DNA of 6,543 nt from an uncultured bacterium (GCA_945871045.1 CAMBUC010000125.1:1-6543), one strand, 5' to 3'; positions 1 to 5,710 are shown, counted from the stretch's first letter. Program-made: numbers and translations. The notes: generated by a model from the letters alone, not told the origin.

Positions 1-428
1 TGCTGTCTGGTATGCGTTCCAAAGACCCGAATACACAGGTTGGCGCCTGTATCGTGAGTGAGGACAATAAGATTTTATCTATGGGTTACAATGGTTTTCC
101 GATGGGCTGTTCCGACGATGAATTTCCCTGGACCAGAGAGGGAGATCCGTTAGATAATAAATACCTGTATACTACGCATAGTGAATTAAATGCGATCTTA
201 AATTATCGCGGTGGCAGTTTAGAAGGCGCAAAACTGTATGTGACGCTGTTCCCTTGTAATGAGTGTGCAAAAGCGATCATCCAAAGCGGCATTAAGACCG
301 TTGTATATGACAGTGACAAGTATGAGCATACGCCCTCTGTCATCGCCTCCAAAAGAATGATGGACGCAGCGGGTATCCGTTACTACAAATATTCGCGCAC
401 AAATAGACAGATCGCGTTAAATGTATAG
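1..428 (+). CDS. dCMP deaminase (deoxycytidylate deaminase), 5'-truncated
   Basis: Zinc-dependent cytosolic enzyme that deaminates dCMP to dUMP, feeding thymidylate synthesis. The frame is open from base 3 at the left edge; the Met codon at 12-14 is internal (Leu-Ser-Gly precede it), and family members normally have about 20 more N-terminal residues, so the true start is off-window. Counting from that Met, the zinc and catalytic residues are His56 and Glu58 in THSELNAIL and Cys82 and Cys85 in PCNECAK, the classic H-x-E...P-C-x-x-C deaminase signature. The segments MRSKDPNTQVGA, GYNGFPMGCSDDE and LDNKY are typical of the dCMP deaminase family (human DCTD, phage T4 enzyme) rather than of cytidine or tRNA-adenosine deaminases. 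The zinc motif reads HSE where HAE is commonest, a mild variation. The stop is TAG at 426-428. No terminator hairpin follows, so transcription may read through into the ATP synthase genes. It could be called comEB-like, but I do not assign a symbol. Confidence 0.93.
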   Translation, partial: LSGMRSKDPNTQVGACIVSEDNKILSMGYNGFPMGCSDDEFPWTREGDPLDNKYLYTTHSELNAILNYRGGSLEGAKLYVTLFPCNECAKAIIQSGIKTVVYDSDKYEHTPSVIASKRMMDAAGIRYYKYSRTNRQIALNV

Positions 429-455
429 ACACATCTATTAAAAAAATGGTATACT
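426..455 (+). promoter_or_regulatory. Predicted sigma-A promoter of the ATP synthase operon (extended -10)
   Basis: The -35 box is TAGACA at 426-431 (5 of 6 to TTGACA). An 18-base spacer follows, then the -10 box TATACT at 450-455 (5 of 6 to TATAAT). It is preceded by TG at 447-448, giving the extended -10 form TGGTATACT. The -35 box includes the deaminase TAG stop codon. The predicted transcription start is at about 461-463, only about 13-15 bases before the ATG of the first operon gene. It lies exactly in the only gap between the deaminase and the atp genes, which supports the call. Prediction only; no start-site data. Confidence 0.72.
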
Positions 456-465
456 AGTACAGATT

Positions 466-470
466 GGTAG
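466..470 (+). promoter_or_regulatory. Weak ribosome binding site of atpZ-like gene
   Basis: GGTAG lies 5 bases before the ATG at 476. It is a poor Shine-Dalgarno compared with those in front of atpB, atpE and atpF. It favours the ATG at 476 over the in-frame TTG at 464, which has no Shine-Dalgarno and would fall at about the predicted transcription start. Confidence 0.45.
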
Positions 471-475
471 CAATT

Positions 476-763
476 ATGAAAAATAACAGAGAGATCCTTC
501 AATCCTTTGCTATGGTTATGCAATTCGGTATCAATATGATGGTTCCGATATTCGCATGTACCCTGTTTGGAGCCTGGCTTGGAGAAAAACTGAATATTTC
601 CTGGCTTGCGATTCCTTTTTTTTCCATTGGGGCGCTGGCCGGCATGCGAAATGTGTTTGTATTTGCCCGAAGGATCTATCAACCAAAGCGACAAAACGAT
701 CACAAGGAGCATGATGAAAAAGAAATAGAAAAGGAAAGATCAGATGTTAAAAAGACTCAATGA
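476..763 (+). CDS. atpZ: AtpZ/AtpI-family small membrane protein, first gene of the atp operon
   Basis: A 95-residue protein with two hydrophobic segments (about residues 11-35 and 42-64), the second ending in a Gly-Met-Arg-Asn turn. A very charged tail rich in Lys, Glu and Asp follows (65-95). This two-helix plan, the size and the place directly ahead of atpI and atpB match the AtpZ/AtpI family ('ATPase gene 1'). Members are proposed to aid c-ring assembly or to act with AtpI in Mg2+/Ca2+ handling; the function is not settled. An alternative TTG start at 464 would add four residues, but ATG 476 is preferred because it lies downstream of the predicted transcription start. The 3' end overlaps the next gene by 20 bases, suggesting translational coupling. 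The symbol rests on architecture and context more than on a sharp motif. Confidence 0.75.
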   Translation: MKNNREILQSFAMVMQFGINMMVPIFACTLFGAWLGEKLNISWLAIPFFSIGALAGMRNVFVFARRIYQPKRQNDHKEHDEKEIEKERSDVKKTQ

Positions 764-1169
764 AGCATTACCGGGTCTGGTTTTGGTAATAATCATATAT
801 GGAATTTTGTTACAGGTGACAGGTGTATGGCTGGTAGATGACAAACTTCGATATTCCACGGGGCTTTGGATTGGTATCGGATGCGCACTTTTTATGGCGA
901 TCCATATGGCAATATCTATCGAGGATGCGGTTTGTATCGGTACAGAGGATGGAGCCAGAAAAAAGACGATCGCCTCTGCCATGATCCGATATGTAGTAGT
1001 ATTGGCTGTGCTTGTAGTGATGTGTTATTTCAATTTAGGCATGATACTTCCGGCATTCTTCGGCGTGCTGGGCCTGAAATTTTCTGCCTATGCACAGCCA
1101 CTGTTTGATCGATTTCACAAAAAAGATGATCGTCCTATTGACGAGATAAGTGAGAAAAAAAGGAGGTGA
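744..1169 (+). CDS. atpI: ATP synthase subunit I (AtpI-like) membrane protein
   Basis: A 141-residue integral membrane protein with four predicted helices at about residues 9-29, 39-59, 78-96 and 99-119, and a charged C-terminal tail (122-141). Size, four-helix topology and position between the atpZ-like gene and atpB fit the ATP synthase subunit I family, whose characterised members assist c-ring assembly and are not part of the finished enzyme. The start is ATG 744, with AAGGA at 731-735 eight bases upstream; it lies within the end of the preceding gene. The TGA stop at 1167-1169 lies inside the strong Shine-Dalgarno of atpB, so translation of the two is probably coupled. Sequence conservation in this family is low, so the identification leans on topology and synteny. 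Confidence 0.78.
   Translation: MLKRLNEALPGLVLVIIIYGILLQVTGVWLVDDKLRYSTGLWIGIGCALFMAIHMAISIEDAVCIGTEDGARKKTIASAMIRYVVVLAVLVVMCYFNLGMILPAFFGVLGLKFSAYAQPLFDRFHKKDDRPIDEISEKKRR
1159..1169 (+). promoter_or_regulatory. Near-perfect Shine-Dalgarno that sets the TTG start of atpB
   Basis: AAAGGAGGTGA matches the anti-Shine-Dalgarno end of 16S rRNA almost completely. Seven bases separate AGGAGG (1161-1166) from TTG at 1174, the normal distance. The alternatives fit worse: GTG 1150 lies upstream of the site, and ATG 1192 is 25 bases past AGGAGG. Confidence 0.85.
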
Positions 1170-1173
1170 AAGT

Positions 1174-1899
1174 TTGGAGTATGAAATTTTAATGGCCGCC
1201 GATTCAGAAGTGGATTTTATGATCCACGGTCTGTTTTCTTATACATTTTTCGGACAGACAGTCTGGATTACGACCTCGCATGTATGTATCCTGTTAGTCA
1301 TGCTGCTTCTGCTGGCATTTTCGATTGCCGCGAACAGAAAGATCAGGCATGCCACGGAAGTGCCCGATACATTTCAGAATATCGTGGAACTTGTGGTAGA
1401 AAAACTGGATGGCATGGTAGAGAATGCGATGGGGCATAACGCGAAATATTTTGCAAACTATGTTGGAACGATCTTTTGTTTCATCTTACTTAGCAATATT
1501 TCCGGTTTGCTCGGACTGCGGCCGCCGACGGCAGATTATGGAACAACACTGGCTTTGGCATTGATCACGTTTTCGATCATTACGTTCCAGAAGTTCAAGC
1601 ACCAGCATGTTTCCGGTGTATTGAAAGGCTTGTGTGATCCATGGCCGATTTGGGCGCCGATCAATCTGATCGGTGATGTGGCAGTTCCCGTATCTATGTC
1701 TTTGCGTTTGTTTGCAAACGTGCTTTCCGGCGTAGTTATCGAGGCACTGGTTTACACGCTGATTTCCAAGTTTGCTTTGATCTGGCCGGCAGCTTTGCAT
1801 GTGTACTTTGATCTGTTCTCAGGAGCAATCCAGACATATGTATTCTGTATGTTAACGATGACATACGTTAATCAGGCCATTGAAGATGGCGAGTACTAA
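1174..1899 (+). CDS. atpB: F1Fo ATP synthase subunit a
   Basis: Membrane stator subunit that provides the ion half-channels against the rotating c ring. From the TTG start the protein has 241 residues, usual for bacterial subunit a, with five to six hydrophobic helices (about 33-54, 94-115, 123-139, 163-200 and 205-235). The essential arginine is Arg178 in MSLRLFAN (E. coli Arg210). Asn182 matches E. coli Asn214, and Gln220 in AIQTYVF matches E. coli Gln252; the Arg-to-Gln distance of 42 is identical. The positions equivalent to E. coli Glu219 and His245 are Val187 and Asp213. The start is TTG because only that codon sits at the right distance from AAAGGAGGTGA. The gene begins 4 bases after atpI and ends 30 bases before atpE. 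Confidence 0.97.
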   Translation: MEYEILMAADSEVDFMIHGLFSYTFFGQTVWITTSHVCILLVMLLLLAFSIAANRKIRHATEVPDTFQNIVELVVEKLDGMVENAMGHNAKYFANYVGTIFCFILLSNISGLLGLRPPTADYGTTLALALITFSIITFQKFKHQHVSGVLKGLCDPWPIWAPINLIGDVAVPVSMSLRLFANVLSGVVIEALVYTLISKFALIWPAALHVYFDLFSGAIQTYVFCMLTMTYVNQAIEDGEY

Positions 1900-1905
1900 G
1901 AATGA

Positions 1906-1921
1906 TTTTTTAATTAGGAGG
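1906..1921 (+). promoter_or_regulatory. U-rich element plus Shine-Dalgarno of atpE
   Basis: A run of six T (1906-1911) and an AATT stretch lead into AGGAGG at 1916-1921, eight bases before ATG 1930. U-rich sequence ahead of the Shine-Dalgarno is a known translational enhancer of E. coli atpE, where subunit c must be made in large excess. The site here is analogous in look only; its enhancer role is inferred. Confidence 0.6.
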
Positions 1922-1929
1922 AATTTATC

Positions 1930-2190
1930 ATGGAGAATTTCACAGGTACAGATTTTATCTTAGGTTGTTCAGCAATCGGTGCCGGTTTGGCAGTTATCGC
2001 CGGTATCGGACCTGGTATTGGACAGGGTATTGCAGCAGGACACGGTGCGTCAGCAGTAGGACGTAACCCCGGTGCAAAGGGAGATATCACATCTACCATG
2101 TTACTTGGACAGGCAGTTGCAGAGACCACCGGTCTTTATGGTCTGGTAGTAGCACTTCTGTTAATGTTCGTAAAGCCGTTAGCAAGATAG
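1930..2190 (+). CDS. atpE: F1Fo ATP synthase subunit c, Na+-type proteolipid
   Basis: An 86-residue hairpin of two membrane helices (about 10-38 and 55-82) that oligomerises into the rotor ring. The first helix carries the Gly-rich packing motif (GAGLAVIAGIGPGIGQG). The polar loop is GRNPGAKGD, with Arg45, Asn46 and Pro47 facing the F1 stalk. The ion site is Glu65 in the second helix. Gln32, Val63, Glu65, Thr66 and Thr67 reproduce, at the same numbering, the Na+ ligand set of the Ilyobacter tartaricus c ring (Gln32, Val63, Glu65, Ser66, Thr67), with Thr for Ser keeping the hydroxyl. H+-specific c subunits normally lack the Gln and the second-helix hydroxyl. Na+ coupling is therefore predicted. 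A strong Shine-Dalgarno precedes it, as expected for the most abundant subunit. Confidence 0.98.
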   Translation: MENFTGTDFILGCSAIGAGLAVIAGIGPGIGQGIAAGHGASAVGRNPGAKGDITSTMLLGQAVAETTGLYGLVVALLLMFVKPLAR

Positions 2191-2207
2191 GATATCATAT
2201 CAATAAA

Positions 2208-2216
2208 AAAGGAGGT
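2208..2216 (+). promoter_or_regulatory. Strong Shine-Dalgarno ahead of atpF, unusually far from the start
   Basis: AAAGGAGGT is a near-perfect Shine-Dalgarno, but 14 bases separate it from ATG 2231, against a usual 5-9. An in-frame TAA at 2216-2218 and the lack of any start codon nearer the site rule out an earlier start. TAAC at 2216-2219 can pair with GTTA at 2228-2231 across an 8-base loop, which might shorten the effective distance; that stem is weak. Confidence 0.7.
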
Positions 2217-2230
2217 AACACTTCTCGGTT

Positions 2231-2746
2231 ATGGAAAGATTATTTGATCTGGACATGCAGTTGGTACATGATGTGATATTGCTTGCAATTGCGGTATTTT
2301 TCCTGTTCCTTGCAATGAGTTATCTGCTCTTTAACCCGGTTCGGAAGATGCTTGAAGACCGTAAGTTAAAGATCAAGACAGAGTTGGATGATGCAGCGGC
2401 AGACAAGAGTGATGCAGCAGCACTGAAAGCACAGTATGAAGACAAATTGAAGAACATTGACAAGGAAGCAGAGGAGATCCTTTCAGAGGCAAGGCAAAAG
2501 GCGCTTCGAAATGAAGCGAAGATCGTGGAAGAGGCAAAAGCAGAAGCCTCACGCATCATTGCCCGTGCCAATGAGGAGGCATTGCTTGAAAAGAAGCGTG
2601 TTGTTGACGAGATGAAGCAGGAGATGATCGCTGTAGCATCCGCTATGGCAGCAAAGGTTATCAGCGCAAATATCGATGTCAATATTCAGAACCAACTGGT
2701 CGATGAGACAATAAAGGAAATGGGTGATTCAACATGGCTAAGCTAG
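2231..2746 (+). CDS. atpF: F1Fo ATP synthase subunit b
   Basis: Peripheral stalk subunit: a dimer anchored in the membrane holds F1 still against rotation. The 171-residue protein has one N-terminal membrane helix (about 13-34), then the conserved hinge FNPVRKML (34-41). A long charged Ala/Glu/Lys-rich coiled coil runs from about 42 to 145, and a C-terminal segment that binds delta follows. Length and layout are standard for a homodimeric b subunit, with no sign of a b' duplicate or a b-delta fusion. The last 13 bases overlap atpH, so the two are probably translationally coupled. The Shine-Dalgarno is strong but set unusually far upstream, and the ATG at 2231 is the only plausible start in frame. 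Confidence 0.96.
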   Translation: MERLFDLDMQLVHDVILLAIAVFFLFLAMSYLLFNPVRKMLEDRKLKIKTELDDAAADKSDAAALKAQYEDKLKNIDKEAEEILSEARQKALRNEAKIVEEAKAEASRIIARANEEALLEKKRVVDEMKQEMIAVASAMAAKVISANIDVNIQNQLVDETIKEMGDSTWLS

Positions 2747-3300
2747 TATCCAAGACATACGGTGATGCATTGTTTGAATTAGCAGTGGAATCCAACCAGT
2801 TAGATTCGTTTTTGGAGGAGGCCAAAGGTGTGCTCTCAGTGATTGGGAGTCACGATGAGCTAAATCGACTGATGAATCATCCGAAGATCGTAAAAGAGGA
2901 AAAAATCGCGACGCTGGAAAATATCTTCAAGGGTCGCATCAAGGATGAATTGGTGGGCTTACTTCGGATGTTAGTGGAAAAAGACCACTATAACGATACC
3001 ACCGCTGTACTTGAATATTTTATCGAGCAGGCCAAGGAATACAAACATATCGGTACTGCTTATGTCACTACAGTGATGACACTGGGTGAGATCCAGAAGG
3101 CAAATCTGGTAGAAAAACTTCTGGCGACCACAGATTATGTGGAATTTGAAATGCACTATGAGGTAGACCCTTCTCTTATCGGGGGAATGGTCATTCGTAT
3201 CAAGGACCGGGTTGTTGACAGCAGTATAAAGAGTAAACTGGCAACACTCAGTTCGGAATTATCAAAAATACAGTTGAAAGTAGGTGAATGCGCTCCATGA
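2734..3300 (+). CDS. atpH: F1Fo ATP synthase subunit delta
   Basis: The OSCP/delta subunit, which caps F1 and links it to the b stalk. At 188 residues it is close to family length. The N-terminal helical bundle (about 1-105) begins with the typical AKLVSKTYGDALFELA, and the C-terminal domain (about 108-188) carries the family signature DPSLIGGMVIRIKDRVVDSS near 145-164. The start is ATG 2734, served by GGTGA at 2723-2727 six bases upstream, inside the end of atpF. The stop TGA (3298-3300) forms an ATGA overlap with the start of atpA, a classic coupling arrangement. Confidence 0.96.
   Translation: MAKLVSKTYGDALFELAVESNQLDSFLEEAKGVLSVIGSHDELNRLMNHPKIVKEEKIATLENIFKGRIKDELVGLLRMLVEKDHYNDTTAVLEYFIEQAKEYKHIGTAYVTTVMTLGEIQKANLVEKLLATTDYVEFEMHYEVDPSLIGGMVIRIKDRVVDSSIKSKLATLSSELSKIQLKVGECAP
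3282..3287 (+). promoter_or_regulatory. Shine-Dalgarno that sets the atpA start
   Basis: AGGTGA lies nine bases before ATG 3297 but directly abuts the in-frame ATG at 3288. This favours 3297, which also gives the usual alpha-subunit N-terminus MNLRPEEISS. Confidence 0.75.
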
Positions 3301-4802
3301 ATTTGAGACCAGAGGAAATCAGTTCCGTGATCAAGGAGCAGATCGCCCGTTATGCGTCAACGCTTCAAGTTGCTGACGTAGGTACTGTCATTCAGGTGGC
3401 AGATGGTATCGCACGTATCCATGGTCTGGAAAATGCGATGCAGGGCGAGCTTTTGGAATTCCCGGGCGAAGTATATGGAATGGTATTGAACCTTGAAGAA
3501 GATAATGTTGGTGCCGTATTACTCGGAGCTAACAAGAACATCAATGAGGGCGATACCGTTAAGACCACCGGTCGCGTGGTAGAGGTTCCCGTCGGTGACG
3601 CATTGATCGGACGAGTTGTAAATGCACTTGGACAGCCGATCGATGGCAAGGGACCCATCGAGACAGACAAATACCGTCCGATCGAACGAGTTGCAAGCGG
3701 CGTTATTTCCAGAAAATCCGTAGATACTCCGTTGCAGACCGGTATCAAGGCGATCGATTCCATGGTTCCCATCGGACGTGGACAGCGTGAGTTGATCATC
3801 GGTGACAGACAGACCGGTAAGACAGCGATCGCGATCGATACGATCATTAATCAAAAAGGACAGGGTGTAAAGTGTATTTATGTAGCCATCGGACAGAAGG
3901 CTTCTACCGTGGCTTCCATCGTGAATACGCTGGAGGAGTTCGGCGCAATGGCATATACCACGGTTGTTGCTTCTACAGCCAGCGAGTTAGCACCCTTACA
4001 GTATATCGCACCGTACGCAGGATGCGCCATCGGTGAGGAATGGATGGAGAATGGAGAAGACGTTCTGGTTATATATGATGACCTGAGTAAGCATGCAACG
4101 GCATACCGTACACTCTCCCTGCTTCTTCGCAGACCGCCGGGACGTGAAGCTTATCCGGGTGATGTCTTCTATTTGCATTCCAGACTTTTGGAGCGTGCAG
4201 CGAGATTGTCCGATAAACTGGGTGGAGGTTCCTTGACGGCACTTCCTATTATCGAGACACAGGCAGGAGACGTTTCTGCGTACATTCCGACAAATGTAAT
4301 TTCCATTACAGACGGGCAGATCTATCTGGAGACAGAAATGTTCAATGCCGGATTCCGTCCGGCGATCAACGCAGGTCTTTCCGTATCCCGTGTAGGAGGT
4401 TCTGCACAGATCAAGGCGATGAAGAAGATCGCAGCGCCCATCCGTACTGAACTTGCCCAGTATACCGAACTTGCAGCATTCTCTCAGTTTGGTTCTGAGT
4501 TAGATGATGCAACAAAAGAGACACTGGCACAGGGAACCCGTCTGCAGCAGATGTTAAAGCAGCCGCAGTATAAGCCCATGCCGGTTGAGAATCAGGTTGT
4601 TATCATTTATGCAGCGACCAAGCGTTATCTGCTTGACATTCCGGTAGAAGATGTTCTTCGCTTCGAGGGGGAACTGTTGGAGTTCGTTGCCACGAAATAC
4701 CCGGAGATTCTGGAGTCTATCCGTGAGACAAAGCAGATGGATGAGGAAACAGAAAAGAAGTTGATTCAGGCGATTGAAGAATGCAAAAAATCTTTTAAGT
4801 AG
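3297..4802 (+). CDS. atpA: F1Fo ATP synthase subunit alpha
   Basis: Non-catalytic nucleotide-binding subunit of the alpha3beta3 hexamer. With the ATG at 3297 it has 501 residues, and the Walker A motif GDRQTGKT falls at 169-176, the same numbering as E. coli alpha. In order: N-terminal delta-binding helix (1-23), beta-barrel (about 25-93), nucleotide-binding domain (about 94-375) and helical C-terminal domain (about 376-501). The arginine finger that reaches into the beta active site is Arg365 in SVSRVGGSAQ. The segments RPPGREAYPGDVFYLHSRLLERAA and ISITDGQIYLE are strongly conserved in alpha. An alternative ATG at 3288 would add three residues but sits against the Shine-Dalgarno. The gene overlaps atpH by four bases (ATGA) and ends 21 bases before atpG. 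Confidence 0.99.
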   Translation: MNLRPEEISSVIKEQIARYASTLQVADVGTVIQVADGIARIHGLENAMQGELLEFPGEVYGMVLNLEEDNVGAVLLGANKNINEGDTVKTTGRVVEVPVGDALIGRVVNALGQPIDGKGPIETDKYRPIERVASGVISRKSVDTPLQTGIKAIDSMVPIGRGQRELIIGDRQTGKTAIAIDTIINQKGQGVKCIYVAIGQKASTVASIVNTLEEFGAMAYTTVVASTASELAPLQYIAPYAGCAIGEEWMENGEDVLVIYDDLSKHATAYRTLSLLLRRPPGREAYPGDVFYLHSRLLERAARLSDKLGGGSLTALPIIETQAGDVSAYIPTNVISITDGQIYLETEMFNAGFRPAINAGLSVSRVGGSAQIKAMKKIAAPIRTELAQYTELAAFSQFGSELDDATKETLAQGTRLQQMLKQPQYKPMPVENQVVIIYAATKRYLLDIPVEDVLRFEGELLEFVATKYPEILESIRETKQMDEETEKKLIQAIEECKKSFK

Positions 4803-4823
4803 AAACAAAGGCGGTGAAGAAAT

Positions 4824-5687
4824 ATGGCTTCGATGAGAGACATCAAGCGCAGAAAAAGCAGCATACAGAGTACGCAGCAAATCACAAAAGCCATGAAATT
4901 AGTTTCTACCGTAAAACTGCAGAAGGCAAAACTTCATGCGGAGGCTACAGACCCGTATTTTAACCACATGTACCAGACGGTAACATCCATTTTGGCAAAG
5001 TCCGGCAACATCAACCATCCGTATCTGACATCCGGTGCATCTGATAAGATCGCAGTAGTGGTGATCACTTCAAATCGTGGATTGGCAGGCGGATACAATG
5101 CAAATGTGACCAAACTTGTGACTACCAATCAGGAACTTCTTCCAAAAGACAAAGTAGAAGTGTTCTGTATCGGAAGCAAGGGACGTGAAGCATTAGAGCG
5201 CAATGGCTATCATATCAAAGAGGATCATTCGCAGATCATGGAAGCACCTACTTATGAGGATGCTGCAGCCGTTTGCGCCCGGGTACTGGATGAGTTTACC
5301 AAAGGGGAGATCGGTCAGATCTATCTTGCGTACACACATTTTAAAAATACGGTTGTGCATGTACCGAAGTTGATGAAGTTACTTCCCGTAGAGTTCTCTG
5401 AGGAGGAGATTCAGGCAGCAGATGACAAATTGATCATGAACTATGAGCCGAATGTAGAAGAGGCACTGGATCTGATCATTCCCAAATATGTCACCAGTAT
5501 TTTCTACGGTGCATTAGTGGAAGCGCTTGCCAGTGAAAACGGGGCCAGAATGCAGGCAATGGATTCAGCTACAAGTAATGCGGAAGACATGATAAGTGAT
5601 TTGTCTTTGAAATACAATCGTGCGCGTCAGGGCTCGATCACTCAGGAATTGACGGAGATCATTGCCGGCGCAGAAGCAATCAGTTAA
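4824..5687 (+). CDS. atpG: F1Fo ATP synthase subunit gamma
   Basis: Central rotor shaft that turns inside alpha3beta3 and sits on the c ring. It has 287 residues, typical for bacteria. The N-terminal helix carries the conserved MASMRDIKRR and TQQITKAMKLVSTVKLQKA (1-35), and the C-terminal helix carries ENGARMQAMDSATSNA and YNRARQGSITQELTEI (238-279); the two form the shaft coiled coil. The central Rossmann-like domain (about 75-190) includes SNRGLAGGYN, where many relatives have SDRGL. The start is ATG 4824, with GGTGA at 4813-4817 six bases upstream inside AAGGCGGTGAA. No chloroplast-type regulatory cysteine insert is seen. Confidence 0.98.
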   Translation: MASMRDIKRRKSSIQSTQQITKAMKLVSTVKLQKAKLHAEATDPYFNHMYQTVTSILAKSGNINHPYLTSGASDKIAVVVITSNRGLAGGYNANVTKLVTTNQELLPKDKVEVFCIGSKGREALERNGYHIKEDHSQIMEAPTYEDAAAVCARVLDEFTKGEIGQIYLAYTHFKNTVVHVPKLMKLLPVEFSEEEIQAADDKLIMNYEPNVEEALDLIIPKYVTSIFYGALVEALASENGARMQAMDSATSNAEDMISDLSLKYNRARQGSITQELTEIIAGAEAIS

Positions 5688-5697
5688 ATAAAAATAG

Positions 5698-5703
5698 AAG
5701 GAG
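5698..5703 (+). promoter_or_regulatory. Shine-Dalgarno of atpD
   Basis: AAGGAG is seven bases before ATG 5711, in the 23-base atpG-atpD gap. A-rich flanks should keep it unstructured. It supports the chosen start. Confidence 0.7.
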
Positions 5704-5710
5704 TGAAACA

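Noticed and set aside
866..1108. Second plus-strand frame of 80 codons inside the atpI-like gene
   Set aside because: It is nested in a gene with clear membrane topology, and its own translation shows no domain or hydrophobic pattern.
1911..1926. AATT-AGGAGG-AATT as a hairpin displaying the atpE ribosome site in its loop
   Set aside because: Only four A-T pairs close the loop, and the next bases mismatch, so it is not expected to be stable.
2191..2201. GATATCATATC inverted repeat after atpE, a possible terminator
   Set aside because: The arms are five bases with a one-base centre and cannot fold into a stable hairpin; no T-run follows, and the operon clearly continues.
2320..2682. Antisense open frame (120 codons) opposite atpF
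   Set aside because: Its Ser/Ala/Phe-rich translation is the mirror of the Ala/Glu/Lys coiled coil of subunit b; no independent gene signal.
3213..3240. TTGACA followed by TATAAA inside atpH, a possible internal promoter
   Set aside because: The two boxes are only about four bases apart, far from the 16-18 needed. Other TTGACA matches near 2457 (atpF) and 4634 (atpA) lack a -10 box at the right distance.
3392..3847. Long antisense open frame (151 codons) opposite atpA
   Set aside because: It lies wholly within the well-supported atpA gene; its translation is low-complexity Ser/Thr/Pro-rich, with no recognisable domain and no ribosome site noted. It is a shadow of atpA codon usage.
3824..3848. 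Cluster of CGATCG/GCGATCGC words in atpA
   Set aside because: It is explained by the Ala-Ile-Ala-Ile-Asp-Thr-Ile codons after Walker A; no repeat unit or spacing suggests a binding site.
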